Shown: positions 8,225 to 16,740 of the stretch, piece by piece
Layout: each line of letters opens with the position of its first letter
Position numbering within the stretch: the first letter of the stretch is position 1
Assembly: GCA_964604635.1 (NCBI GenBank)
Contig: CAZRZO010000002.1
Coordinates: 1 to 64,000, forward strand
From: JAJZMY01 sp964604635
GTDB lineage: Archaea; Micrarchaeota; Micrarchaeia; Micrarchaeales; Micrarchaeaceae
Length of the DNA stretch: 64,000 bases
Direction: 5' to 3'
Made by a program: the position numbers and the translations under genes
The notes under the pieces: generated by a model
Told to the model about the DNA's origin: nothing
What the model saw: only the letters and a program-made list of their open reading frames with translations
Databases searched by the model: none

Positions 8225-9011
8225 AAACAAGGTAAAGTTAATGAATGATCAAATGATTTATACAATAGATAAAAAAAATTTTAATGATGTAAAAAATTAT
8301 ATCAGAAGAGAAAATAAATTAAAAGATAGTATAAAAGTAATTTATAGAGAGAATGCAAAAAAATTATTTAAAATAATTTATAATGATTTAAGTAAAGAAC
8401 AAGCTATTGATAATTTTTATGAAAAGAATAAGGCTTCTTTTGCATTATTTTCTTTTTTAATCAATAAAAATCAAATTTCAAAAATAGTATCTGAAATGAA
8501 TGAAATATATAAAAAAGATACAAATAGTCAAAATCAAGAAAATCCAATAGGAAGTAGAGTTAAAATTTTTAATGAACTTTTATTACAAAATTTTAAATTT
8601 AATCACAAATCAAATACTGCAATTTTTTCATCTGATGCAAAATTATCAAAAGAATTTAAAGAATCTCTTGCTTCAAAATCCTTTAAATATATTATAAAAG
8701 ATTATGCAATTGCTGCAATTTATTCTTATTTTATAAATGATATGGAGTTTTCAAATAAGTTTTATAATCAATTAACACCAAAATTAAAAAATAATCTATA
8801 TTATTCTAAAGAGGATGATAAATATTCATTAGAAACAAATTCATATATTTCAATTTTACATTCTCTTTTTAAAAATTTTAAAGAGAGTACTAAAGTTATT
8901 AATGAAATTGAAAATACAATCTCAAAACAAGATCAAATTTTAAAAGTTTCAGATAAAATAGCATTAGGACTTGCATATTTGACTATTAGTGATGTGAAAT
9001 GGATAGATTAA
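8214..9011 (+). CDS. hypothetical protein of the MoxR-VWA operon
   Basis: The 265-residue, Lys/Asn-rich, mainly helical protein has no motif I recognise, no cysteine cluster and no membrane segment. It overlaps the end of the MoxR gene by 11 bases and the start of the VWA gene by 13 bases, so its translation is probably coupled to both. That position, between an AAA+ ATPase and its VWA partner, suggests an adaptor or structural subunit of the same complex. An internal ATG at 8241 (MNDQMIYT) is an alternative start that would remove the first overlap. Confidence 0.7.
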   Translation: MVIENKVKLMNDQMIYTIDKKNFNDVKNYIRRENKLKDSIKVIYRENAKKLFKIIYNDLSKEQAIDNFYEKNKASFALFSFLINKNQISKIVSEMNEIYKKDTNSQNQENPIGSRVKIFNELLLQNFKFNHKSNTAIFSSDAKLSKEFKESLASKSFKYIIKDYAIAAIYSYFINDMEFSNKFYNQLTPKLKNNLYYSKEDDKYSLETNSYISILHSLFKNFKESTKVINEIENTISKQDQILKVSDKIALGLAYLTISDVKWID

Positions 9012-10735
9012 ACAATAATAAAAAATCTCTAAAGAATTATATACATAAATATTTTAATGATAATGATTGGAATAAAGATAATAAATTAGATTTAACAACT
9101 AATTTACCAAATAAAAATTTCAGAGCATCAATATCTTTACAAGATTGGAAAATAAAAATAGATCTAAATCAGGATTTCGGAAAAAAACTACAAAAATTAT
9201 TTAAAAATACATCAAATAGTAATGAAATTATTGAAAATATGATTTATACTATAATAAAACATGAAAAATCACACTGGGAAATATGCCCAAAAGATATAAT
9301 TTACCATAATGCTATTTCACAAACAGTAATTAATAGATTAGAGGAAAACCCACAAAATTTATCAAAAGATAATAATACAAAACAACAAGAAGCTAATATT
9401 ATTTTAGCTATGTTTTCAGATATTATTGTTAATTTATCTAATGTAAAAGACAAAAAATTTATTGATGGAGCTTCTTCAATATATCTTAATTTTTATTATT
9501 CTGAAGAACAATCAATAAAAAAAGATCCATTGTTTTTTGCTTTTGTATATTCTCAAATTAATTTTTTAGATAATACAGACCAAAAAAAACTTCGAATATT
9601 TGAACAAATTATGGATAATAATGAAAAACCATCAACATTAGAAAGAAATAATATTAATAAATATAATAATAAAAATGATTTAATTTTAAAATCTGATGAT
9701 AAATCATTAGAAAAATTAAGTAAGCAAATATTAAGTATCTTTGTTGGTGATAATATTGCAAATAAAGCATTTAATAAAGAAAAATTAAGTGAACAAGAAA
9801 TCAATAATGCTTTAATAAAAATAAAAAATGAAAAATATTGGAAAGAAATAGCAATTAATTTCACAGATCTTATTTCTAGGTTACCAAAATCTGATTTTAA
9901 TTCAATTACTAAATTACTATCATCTGATTTATCTTCTGATTCATTAAAAAATAAAATGGATTTCAAAAAATATGATGATATTTATAGAAGACAAGCAGAA
10001 GAAATAATTCTTAAATATGAAAATGACTTAAAATACAAAATTTACTTAAAAACAGAATTAAATAAATCAAAAAAAATAAATTTAAATAAAATAGCACTTA
10101 ATAAAACATTATTAATTAAAAACAAATTAAATATATTCAATAAAATAAATCCTTATAATATTAATATTAATTCAAATTTAAATAGAGATTTATTATTTGT
10201 TGTAGATGTATCTGGAAGTATGGGTTGGAAAGGTAAACCATTAGATAATAGTCCTTATGACATAAGTATTAGATCAATGTATTCTGTTTTTGCTTATCTA
10301 CAAAAGCAAAAACAAACATCTAATCTTAATTTTGGATTAATTCAATTTAGTTCTGAAACAGATTGGAGTGGTTGGAAAAATTTCAATAATTTAGTGAAAT
10401 TAAAAACTGATATTTTTAAAAATTATCAAGGTGGTGGAACAACACTAGATATCTCAAAGTTAAAAGAAGCATTTGCATCAGCAACTAACAAATATACAGT
10501 AATATTAATAAGTGATGGTGTTATTGGTAATGAATCAAAAGTTATGAACTTTTTAGAGAATAAAATAAAAACTAATGAAGTGATTTTTTTCAAAATAAAT
10601 GAAATGAATTCTACTGGATCTGATTATAGTACTAATTTCATAAAAAAATTCAAAAAATTAAATGGTACTGTTATTGAATTAAATAAACCAGAAGATTTAA
10701 TTAATAAAGTAATTGATATCAATATTAGAAAATAA
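8999..10735 (+). CDS. VWA-domain protein with N-terminal HExxH motif
   Basis: The 578-residue protein ends in a von Willebrand factor A domain. The metal-binding MIDAS motif DVSGSMG starts at residue 403, a Thr in GGGTTLD follows, and then LISDGV. The N-terminal half carries HEKSH at residues 88-92, a match to the HExxH zinc-metallopeptidase signature, followed by WEICP. This layout of a putative metallopeptidase region plus VWA resembles the DUF2201 family, which is often encoded beside MoxR ATPases. The middle is Asn/Lys-rich and helical. The gene overlaps the preceding one, with a GTGA site just upstream of ATG. Protease activity is unproven. The HExxH could be structural. Confidence 0.75.
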   Translation: MDRLNNNKKSLKNYIHKYFNDNDWNKDNKLDLTTNLPNKNFRASISLQDWKIKIDLNQDFGKKLQKLFKNTSNSNEIIENMIYTIIKHEKSHWEICPKDIIYHNAISQTVINRLEENPQNLSKDNNTKQQEANIILAMFSDIIVNLSNVKDKKFIDGASSIYLNFYYSEEQSIKKDPLFFAFVYSQINFLDNTDQKKLRIFEQIMDNNEKPSTLERNNINKYNNKNDLILKSDDKSLEKLSKQILSIFVGDNIANKAFNKEKLSEQEINNALIKIKNEKYWKEIAINFTDLISRLPKSDFNSITKLLSSDLSSDSLKNKMDFKKYDDIYRRQAEEIILKYENDLKYKIYLKTELNKSKKINLNKIALNKTLLIKNKLNIFNKINPYNININSNLNRDLLFVVDVSGSMGWKGKPLDNSPYDISIRSMYSVFAYLQKQKQTSNLNFGLIQFSSETDWSGWKNFNNLVKLKTDIFKNYQGGGTTLDISKLKEAFASATNKYTVILISDGVIGNESKVMNFLENKIKTNEVIFFKINEMNSTGSDYSTNFIKKFKKLNGTVIELNKPEDLINKVIDINIRK

Positions 10736-10815
10736 TTTTATTTATAAAATATATTCTTATTTTTATTTTGTAAATTTATTTAAAATTAACAAGAATATCC
10801 AGAAAAAAGAAAACA

Positions 10816-10825
10816 TTTATAAATA
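10816..10825 (+). promoter_or_regulatory. putative TATA box of the proteasome-exosome operon
   Basis: TTTATAAATA is preceded by AAAACA, a plausible BRE. The same string, AAAACATTTATA, occurs before the coiled-coil gene at 29770. The box lies about 84 bases upstream of the psmA ATG. Confidence 0.55.
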
Positions 10826-10908
10826 TGATTTATTATAATTTACTATACTATTTACTATTATAATTCAATTAAAAATTTCTTAAATTTTATATTTTAACTG
10901 GTGAAATT

Positions 10909-11604
10909 ATGTATCCAAATATTCAAGCATATGATAGAGGTGGTATGTTCAGCCCTGAAGGGAAATTATTCCAAGTAGAATATGCAAAAGAAGCTGTTAA
11001 AAAAGGAGCAACTTCAATAGGTATTATTGCTGATAAAAGTGTTGTATTAATTGCTCACAAAAATATAACAGAACCTTTATTAATTCCTAGTTCACTTCAA
11101 AAAATATTTAGAATAGATTCATTTATTGGTACTACTTACAGTGGTCTGGTTTCTGATGGATTGCATATAATTGGATTAATGAGATCAAAAACACAAACAC
11201 ATAGAATGATTTATGATGAAACAGAATCAGTTGAAACAATTGCAAAAGAAGTTTCTGAGGAAATGCAACAAGCAACACAATATGGTGGATTAAGACCTTT
11301 TGGTATTTCTTTATTAATTGCTGGATTTGACAGTAAACCAAGATTATTTGAAATTGAACCAGCAGCAGCATTTTATGGTTATAAAGCAGATGCAATTGGA
11401 GCAGGAAAAAAAGTAGCAGAAGAAATATTAGTAAAAGAATATAAAGAAAACATGAGTGTTGATGAATCAATTGATTTAGGTTTGAAGATAATTAATAAAA
11501 TCAATGTAAAAAAAATCAATGAAGATAATATTGATATTGCAGTTATAAATAAAGAAAAAGGATATATTCAATTATCATTGAAAGAAATATCAAAATACTT
11601 ATAA
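10909..11604 (+). CDS. psmA: 20S proteasome subunit alpha
   Basis: The 231-residue protein starts with the alpha-type signature (AYDRGGMFSPEGKLFQVEYA), in which the N-terminal helix gates the 20S barrel. The KKGATSIGI and the RPFGISLLIAGFD segments follow as in all archaeal alpha subunits. It lacks the catalytic N-terminal Thr, as expected. The alpha rings cap the degradative chamber formed by beta subunits, which are not encoded here. It is first in the long operon with SBDS and the exosome genes, an order conserved in many archaea. A GGTGA ribosome-binding site lies seven bases before ATG. Confidence 0.97.
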   Translation: MYPNIQAYDRGGMFSPEGKLFQVEYAKEAVKKGATSIGIIADKSVVLIAHKNITEPLLIPSSLQKIFRIDSFIGTTYSGLVSDGLHIIGLMRSKTQTHRMIYDETESVETIAKEVSEEMQQATQYGGLRPFGISLLIAGFDSKPRLFEIEPAAAFYGYKADAIGAGKKVAEEILVKEYKENMSVDESIDLGLKIINKINVKKINEDNIDIAVINKEKGYIQLSLKEISKYL

Positions 11605-11627
11605 TTTTAAAAAAAATAAATGTTTTT

Positions 11628-12311
11628 ATGCCTAAAATAGTAATTGCAAAATATAAATATAATAATGAAATGTTTGAAATATTTGTTGATATAAACTTAG
11701 CATATGATTTTATAACAGGAAAAATAAATGATCCTTTAAAAGTTCTTGATATTGAAGAAATATTTAAAGATGCTAAAAAAGGAGAAAGGCAAAAAGCAGA
11801 AAAAATATTAAAAGCATTCGGAACAAATGATATCTTAAAAATAAGTGAAATTATTTTAAAAAAAGGAGAAGTTCCAATTACAACAGAACAAAAAACAAAG
11901 CTTTTAGAAGAAAAAAGAAAGCAAATAATTGAAATTATTTCAAGAAATTCAATAGATCCAAGAACAAATGCACCAAATCCTCCATTAAGAATAGAGAATG
12001 CAATGAAACAAGCAAGAGTAACTATAAATTCTTTTAAATCAGCAAATGATCAAATAGATGAAATTGTTAAGAAGATAAATACAATAATTCCAATTAAATT
12101 TACAAATATAAAAATAATTGCAACAATACCACCTGAATTTTCAAATAGGTGTTATGGTTTATTAAAACATTATGGTTTAAAGTCAGAGCAATGGCTTTCA
12201 AATGGATCTTTACAAGTAACACTAGAATTTCCAGCAGGGATGAAACTAGATTTTTTTGATAAAATAAATAAATCAACACAAGGAAAAGCAGATATAAAAA
12301 TAATAGAATAA
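11628..12311 (+). CDS. SBDS family ribosome maturation protein (Sdo1)
   Basis: This 227-residue protein has the three SBDS regions. The N-terminal FYSH domain carries VIAKYKYNNEMFEIFVDINLAY-like strands (residues 3-90). The central helical domain contains the invariant SRNSIDPRTNAPNPPLRIENAM-like stretch around residue 105. The C-terminal ferredoxin-like domain is last. Archaeal and eukaryotic SBDS proteins help release the anti-association factor aIF6/eIF6 from the large ribosomal subunit. The gene lies 23 bases after psmA and before rrp4, the usual archaeal order. No Shine-Dalgarno site is visible before ATG. Confidence 0.95.
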   Translation: MPKIVIAKYKYNNEMFEIFVDINLAYDFITGKINDPLKVLDIEEIFKDAKKGERQKAEKILKAFGTNDILKISEIILKKGEVPITTEQKTKLLEEKRKQIIEIISRNSIDPRTNAPNPPLRIENAMKQARVTINSFKSANDQIDEIVKKINTIIPIKFTNIKIIATIPPEFSNRCYGLLKHYGLKSEQWLSNGSLQVTLEFPAGMKLDFFDKINKSTQGKADIKIIE

Positions 12312-12382
12312 ATTTATTTTTTAGAAAATTATATATAATTAAATTTATTCTATTAATAATTAAAAAATTAATTAATGATTTT

Positions 12383-12997
12383 ATGAATACAATTTTAGTT
12401 CCAGGAGACTTAATAGAAAATAGAGAATTAATAAAAAATAATAAATTTTATTTTACTGAAAATAATAAATATTATTGTACTTTAATGAGTCTTAATAACA
12501 ATAAATTAATACCATTAGAAGGATATTGGTATCCAAATGTAGATGAATTAGCTATTGGGATTATTAAAGAAATTAGAAATAATATGTTTGAAGTTGAATT
12601 ATCTCATTTTTTAAGAGCAATTATTATCAATGATTTTAGAAATAAATTCAAATTTAAAATAGGAGATATAATTGAAGCAAAAATAAAAACAGTTGAAAAT
12701 AAAAAAACAATTATTTTAATGTATCCCAGATTATTAACAAATGGTATATTAATTCAAGTAAAACCAGTAAAAATTCCAAGAATTATTGGAAAGAACAATA
12801 CAATGATAAATCAAATAATAGATATTACAAAGTCTAATATTATTATTGGTAATAATGGTCTTATTTATATTAAAGGTGGTAATATTTCTTTAGCAATTTC
12901 AACTATTTTCAAAATAGAAAAAGAAGCACATACAAAAGGATTGACTGAAAATATTAAACAGATATTAGAGAGTCAAAAAGAAATAATAGAAGAATAA
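12383..12997 (+). CDS. rrp4: exosome RNA-binding subunit Rrp4
   Basis: The 204-residue cap subunit of the archaeal exosome comprises three parts. An N-terminal segment (VPGDLI, residues 6-11) comes first. An S1 domain at about 55-115 follows, and then a KH domain holding RIIGKNNTMINQI, the GxxG-type loop. Rrp4 sits on top of the Rrp41/Rrp42 hexamer and guides RNA into the pore. It is followed directly by rrp41 and rrp42. The start has the short TGAT motif four bases before ATG. Csl4 is an alternative cap, but the KH domain excludes it. Confidence 0.95.
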   Translation: MNTILVPGDLIENRELIKNNKFYFTENNKYYCTLMSLNNNKLIPLEGYWYPNVDELAIGIIKEIRNNMFEVELSHFLRAIIINDFRNKFKFKIGDIIEAKIKTVENKKTIILMYPRLLTNGILIQVKPVKIPRIIGKNNTMINQIIDITKSNIIIGNNGLIYIKGGNISLAISTIFKIEKEAHTKGLTENIKQILESQKEIIEE

Positions 12998-13006
12998 GGT
13001 GAAGAA

Positions 13007-13732
13007 ATGGCTAGTACTTTAAATAAACCAGAATTATTAAGAGAAGATGGAAAAAGATTAGATGGAAGAGGTTTTGATGAATTAAGACCTTTAAAAATTA
13101 TTGCTAATGTAATAAAAAATGCAAATGGATCAGCATATGCTGAATGGGGAAATAATAGAGTTATTGCAGCAGTATATGGCCCAAAAGAAGTTGTTCCAAG
13201 ACATTTAGCAGATCCATCAAAAGCAGTAATAAAGTGCAAGTATTCAATGGCTACTTTTTCATCATTATCAGATCATGGAAGAGCAGGACCCAATAGAAGA
13301 GCAGTTGAAATTTCAAAAGTAACAAAAGAAGTTTTTGAAAATGTTATTATTACAAGTGAATTTCCAGATACTGAAATTGAAATTTCAATAGAAATATTAC
13401 AAAGTGATGGAGGAACAAGAGCAGCAGGAATAACAACTGCAGCAGTTGCACTTGCTAATGCAGGTATTCCAATGAAAGATTTAGTTTATGCTGTTTCAGC
13501 AGGTAAAATAAATAATAATATTGTTCTTGATTTAAATATGATTGAAGATAATTATTCTGAAGCAGATGTTCCTATTGCAATTGCACCAAGAAATAATGAT
13601 GTTTTACTGTTGCAAATGGATGGTGAACTAACAAATGAAGAATTAGATCTATCACTTAAAAAAATAATTGATGCTGGAAAAATAATTTCAAAAATTCAAA
13701 AACAAGCATTAATTGATGTATATAAAATGTAA
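13007..13732 (+). CDS. rrp41: exosome catalytic subunit Rrp41
   Basis: The 241-residue RNase PH-fold protein is the phosphorolytic active subunit of the exosome. Features include REDGKRLDGRGFDELRPL at the N-terminus and the RNA-contacting GRAGPNRRAVEISK region. The DLNMIEDNYSEADVPIAI segment holds the catalytic Asp of the family. It degrades RNA 3'-to-5' using phosphate, within a hexamer of Rrp41-Rrp42 dimers. The gene is nine bases behind rrp4 and has a clear AAGGTGA ribosome-binding site. The same AAGGTGAAGAAATGGCT start context occurs at the EF-1alpha gene. Confidence 0.96.
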   Translation: MASTLNKPELLREDGKRLDGRGFDELRPLKIIANVIKNANGSAYAEWGNNRVIAAVYGPKEVVPRHLADPSKAVIKCKYSMATFSSLSDHGRAGPNRRAVEISKVTKEVFENVIITSEFPDTEIEISIEILQSDGGTRAAGITTAAVALANAGIPMKDLVYAVSAGKINNNIVLDLNMIEDNYSEADVPIAIAPRNNDVLLLQMDGELTNEELDLSLKKIIDAGKIISKIQKQALIDVYKM

Positions 13733-13751
13733 ATTAAAATTAAATGATTAT

Positions 13752-14552
13752 ATGAATGTATTAAATAGTGCAAAGCATGGTTATATAAAAGAATTATTAA
13801 ACAAATCAATGAGATTAGATTCTAGAAATTTACTTGATTTTAGATCAATAAACATACAATCAAATTTATTATCAAATGCAGAAGGATCTGCACAAGTTGA
13901 TTTAGGAGATACAAGAGTATTATGTGGTATTAAACTTCAAGTAGAAGAACCACGAGAAGATACACCAGATCAAGGTAATTTAATTGTATCAGCAGAATTA
14001 TTAGCATTAGCATCACAAGATTTTGAATCTGGTCCACCAACTCCAGATGCAATTGAATTATCAAGAGTAGTTGATAGAGGTATAAGAGCTGCAGAATGTA
14101 TTGATTTAAAAGATTTATTTATTGAAGAAAATAAAGTATGGACTGTTTTTGTTGATATTTATATTTTAAATTATAGTGGAAATATGTTTGATGCATCATA
14201 TATTGCAGCAATGTCTGCATTATTAGGTACTAAAATTCCAAAATATGAAAACGGAAAAGCAGTAATGGAGCAAAGAGAAAAGAACATAAAAATAAATAAT
14301 ATTGTTACTTCAACAACATTTGCGAAATTGGGAGATAAGATTATTTTAGATCCTGATGAAAATGAAGAGCATGTTGCTGATGCAAGACTAACAATTGCTG
14401 TTGATCAAAATAAAATAAGAGCAATGCAAAAAGGATTGTCAGGTGCATTCACATTAGAAGAAGTAAAAAGATTAAGTAAAATTTCTTTTGAAAAACATGA
14501 TTTTTTAAAAAATTATATAAATAAAAGTAATGTAATAATTAATAAAAAGTGA
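13752..14552 (+). CDS. rrp42: exosome non-catalytic subunit Rrp42
   Basis: The RNase PH-fold protein of about 266 residues completes the exosome hexamer. It carries RLDSRNLLDFRSINIQ and GSAQVDLGDTRVLCGIKL near the N-terminus. GPPTPDAIELSRVVDRGIR and DPDENEEHVADARLTIAV, typical of archaeal Rrp42, come later. It lacks the catalytic residues of Rrp41 but is required for RNA binding. The open frame extends back to 13713, overlapping rrp41, but ATG 13752 (MNVLNSAKHGYI) has the TGAT motif four bases before it and fits the family start. Confidence 0.95.
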   Translation: MNVLNSAKHGYIKELLNKSMRLDSRNLLDFRSINIQSNLLSNAEGSAQVDLGDTRVLCGIKLQVEEPREDTPDQGNLIVSAELLALASQDFESGPPTPDAIELSRVVDRGIRAAECIDLKDLFIEENKVWTVFVDIYILNYSGNMFDASYIAAMSALLGTKIPKYENGKAVMEQREKNIKINNIVTSTTFAKLGDKIILDPDENEEHVADARLTIAVDQNKIRAMQKGLSGAFTLEEVKRLSKISFEKHDFLKNYINKSNVIINKK

Positions 14553-14556
14553 AATT

Positions 14557-14802
14557 ATGGCTAATGCTAGTATTAGATATGGTACAAGAATAAGAAAAAG
14601 ATACGCTGAAATTAAAAAGAAAAAGCAAGCAAATTACAAATGTGATGTTTGTGGAAAAGTTTCAGTTAAAAGAATAAGTACAAGTATATGGAAATGCAGA
14701 CATTGTAGTACTGTTTATGCTGGTGCATGTTATTCATTAACAAGCGAGGTAGGAGAAAAAGGTAAAAAATTAATTGAAAATTTAATTAATCAGAATGTAT
14801 AA
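14557..14802 (+). CDS. rpl37ae: large-subunit ribosomal protein eL43 (L37Ae)
   Basis: This zinc-ribbon ribosomal protein of 81 residues has the eL43 start (ASIRYGTRIRKRYAEIKKKK), followed by two CxxC pairs (CDVC and CRHC). The IWKCRHCSTVYAGACYSL segment is typical of the family. It sits four bases behind rrp42, a common archaeal linkage, with a GTGA ribosome-binding site seven bases before the ATG. Confidence 0.95.
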   Translation: MANASIRYGTRIRKRYAEIKKKKQANYKCDVCGKVSVKRISTSIWKCRHCSTVYAGACYSLTSEVGEKGKKLIENLINQNV

Positions 14803-14832
14803 ATGTATTAAAATTAAAAATTAATTGATATT

Positions 14833-15198
14833 ATGGTTTTGATAAGTTTTTCACCAATAAAAGAATTAGTAATTCATGAAATAGTTACTATTGACTATAT
14901 TGATTTATTAAGAGAAAGAATAACACCAGCAGGAAATATGCCTTTATATTGGTGTGGAAGTATTTTATTTAGTTTTTTATCTATGCCAATGTCAAAAGAA
15001 ATAACAAAAGATTATTTAAATGGTAAAATTCACTGGATAGAGGTTCATTATACTAAAAAAGAAGATTATGAACCTATTTTAGAATGGGAAGATGAACAAT
15101 TAAAAACAACACTAAAATTGCGTGTAATTGACACAAGTAAATCTTTGTTACATTTAGAATTTATAAAATGGCTTAAAAAGAACCAAAAAATAAAGTGA
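14833..15198 (+). CDS. hypothetical protein between rpl37ae and rpoP
   Basis: The 121-residue protein has alternating hydrophobic and charged segments and looks like a small alpha/beta fold. It has a single cysteine (YWCGS), two His and no membrane helix. I do not recognise it. Its position is notable: in many archaea rpoP directly follows rpl37ae, and here this gene is inserted between them, 4 bases before rpoP. That tight spacing implies co-expression with exosome, ribosome and RNA polymerase genes. A DUF of the Brix/Pcc1 neighbourhood was considered, but no family motif supports it. The start has the TGATATTATG context. Confidence 0.65.
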   Translation: MVLISFSPIKELVIHEIVTIDYIDLLRERITPAGNMPLYWCGSILFSFLSMPMSKEITKDYLNGKIHWIEVHYTKKEDYEPILEWEDEQLKTTLKLRVIDTSKSLLHLEFIKWLKKNQKIK

Positions 15199-15202
15199 TG
15201 AT

Positions 15203-15334
15203 ATGGTATATATATGTCAAAATTGTGGAAAAGAATTAACTGATACAAATTATTTTATTGCATGTATTAATTGCGGAGGTAGAATTTTAATTAAGAAAAG
15301 ATCTAATTTAGCAATAGAAGTTTCAACAGATTAA
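15203..15334 (+). CDS. rpoP: RNA polymerase subunit P (Rpb12 homologue)
   Basis: A 43-residue zinc ribbon begins MVYICQNCGKEL. Its second pair reads CINCGGRILIKKRS, the Rpo12/RpoP signature of CxxC, CxxCGGRI and a basic end. It is a small structural subunit of archaeal RNA polymerase that helps stabilise the assembly platform. The gene begins four bases after the preceding stop with a GTGATG site three bases before ATG, so it is the last gene of the exosome operon. The size is normal for the family. Confidence 0.92.
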   Translation: MVYICQNCGKELTDTNYFIACINCGGRILIKKRSNLAIEVSTD

Positions 15335-15470
15335 TTTTTTTACTGTTTTATATTATTAATAAAAAGTATAGTGTAAACTTAATTAAAAATATGTTTATAA
15401 TTAAATAATTATTATATTTTTAATAAGCAAAACAATATAATCTTATTTTAAATTAAAAAATTATTTAATA

Positions 15471-16280
15471 TTATTTTTTATTCTTAATTTTTTGCATTGC
15501 TTTTTCAATTGAATTTTTTAATTCTTCTGCAATAAATCTTTTTGATATTACATCTCCTTTTAATGCTATTGATATTTTTGCAGCATATATTCTTGCAATT
15601 TTTCCTCTAATGGTTTTTTTTGCATTTGTTAATGCTGGTAATTTAAATAAAATACCATATTTTGGTGGTTTTGATCCAAACTTAATATGTTTAAAAAGTG
15701 CTTTTTCAGCACCTAATAATTGAATAGTGCTTGATGGCATTATACTTAATTTTTCTAATGAACCAGCTTTATTTAATAATTCTGCTGCTATTTTTTCATC
15801 AGTTAAATAAGTTGTATTTGGCATTAATTTATTTGATGTTATTTTTAAATATTCATCAAAATTTTTCAGTGTTTCATCACTATTTTTAATATATTTTAAA
15901 AACATCATTATTAGTTTTTTTTCATTTTCATTTAAATTTCTTCCACTACTATTCAAATATTTTTGATATATTGCTTCTGCTTTTGATTTATCTTCATATA
16001 TTTTATAAAAATCATCAACTTCTAATTTTTCTTTATTTTCAAATCCCTCAAAAAATAAATTTAATTGATTTATTGAACTAAGTTCAATATCTGGGAAATA
16101 AAGTCCAAACCATTCACTAATTCTTTCAAAAAATAAATTATAAGATTTTGAAACTTCATTATAAGCATTAATTGTTTGTATAAGTACAAATTCTTCCTTA
16201 GCATAACTTATTTTAATTTTTTCTTTTGTTTTCTTAAGTGCCATGCTTCGTATTTTTTTATATCTATCAAAGTTTTTCAT
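15471..16280 (-). CDS. nop5: Nop5/Nop56-type protein lacking the N-terminal domain
   Basis: The 269-residue protein matches the coiled-coil and NOP domains of archaeal Nop5, the scaffold of C/D-box sRNPs that guide 2'-O-methylation. The NOP domain includes AAELLNKAGSLEKLSIMPSS, the GAEKALF helix and then GSKPPKYGILF. It binds the L7Ae-kink-turn complex. Archaeal Nop5 is usually about 370-420 residues, and the first 120 or so form the fibrillarin-binding domain. Here that part is missing. An in-frame TGA lies directly before the start ATG and no other open frame upstream supplies it. The start also carries a TGAT motif, so it looks genuine. Fibrillarin is not in the window. Confidence 0.88.
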   Translation of the reverse strand: MKNFDRYKKIRSMALKKTKEKIKISYAKEEFVLIQTINAYNEVSKSYNLFFERISEWFGLYFPDIELSSINQLNLFFEGFENKEKLEVDDFYKIYEDKSKAEAIYQKYLNSSGRNLNENEKKLIMMFLKYIKNSDETLKNFDEYLKITSNKLMPNTTYLTDEKIAAELLNKAGSLEKLSIMPSSTIQLLGAEKALFKHIKFGSKPPKYGILFKLPALTNAKKTIRGKIARIYAAKISIALKGDVISKRFIAEELKNSIEKAMQKIKNKK

Positions 16281-16625
16281 TCAATCATCTATTTTTAAAT
16301 ATTTAGAATATTTAATAATTATATTTAATAATTAATACATAAATTACTAAAAAATGTCTTACTAAATTTAGAAATATATTACATATTAAAATTTAAAGTT
16401 TAAGATTTAATAAAACTTTAAATATGTTTTTTCTTTTGTTTTTGTTATATTTATAATTGCATTAAATTTTAATTTTATTATTTATTAATATTATTTTGTA
16501 TTTTTTTATTATTTTGTATTAAAAATTAAATTGTGTTTATACTATTTATTAATTTTACAATTATTTAATAAGATTTAAATATGTTTGTGTAATCAAATAT
16601 AGAAATATAAAAATAAAGTGATTTT
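16281..16625. other. divergent intergenic region, A/T runs only
   Basis: This stretch of 345 bases separates nop5 (minus) from the acidic peptide gene (plus). I see no open frame or GC-rich structured RNA in it. TTTAAATATGTT occurs twice, near 16416-16427 and 16574-16585. The second copy is at a suitable distance to be the promoter of the acidic peptide gene. Confidence 0.5.
16574..16581 (+). promoter_or_regulatory. putative TATA box of the acidic peptide gene
   Basis: TTTAAATA is preceded by AGA, about 52 bases before the ATG at 16626. Transcription would start near 16602, leaving a leader of roughly 24 bases that includes the GTGAT ribosome-binding site. Confidence 0.45.
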
Positions 16626-16739
16626 ATGAAATTTGAAGATCATTATTCAGAACTATTGAAAATAGAAAGCGACGATGACGAAGAAGATGAAGACTTTGAC
16701 GATGACGAAGAAGATGAAGACTTTGACGATGACGAATAA
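16626..16739 (+). CDS. very acidic 37-residue protein with an internal repeat
   Basis: The frame runs from ATG 16626 to a TAA at 16737-16739. After a short amphipathic N-terminus (MKFEDHYSELLKIES) the protein is almost purely Asp/Glu, with DDDEEDEDF repeated twice in tandem and a final DDDE. The 27-base repeat is exact. Codon use differs from the neighbours: GAC, rare elsewhere in this AT-rich window, is common here. The gene has a GTGAT ribosome-binding site, a TATA-like element and a T-rich stretch behind it, so it looks like an independent transcription unit. Its function is unknown. DNA mimicry, histone binding or cation binding would suit such a tail but are speculative. Confidence 0.7.
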   Translation: MKFEDHYSELLKIESDDDEEDEDFDDDEEDEDFDDDE

Positions 16740-16740
16740 G

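Noticed and set aside
9553..9966. 137-codon minus-strand frame inside the VWA gene
   Set aside because: Antisense to a well-supported gene, with a hydrophobic low-complexity product caused by the A/T-rich codons on the other strand.
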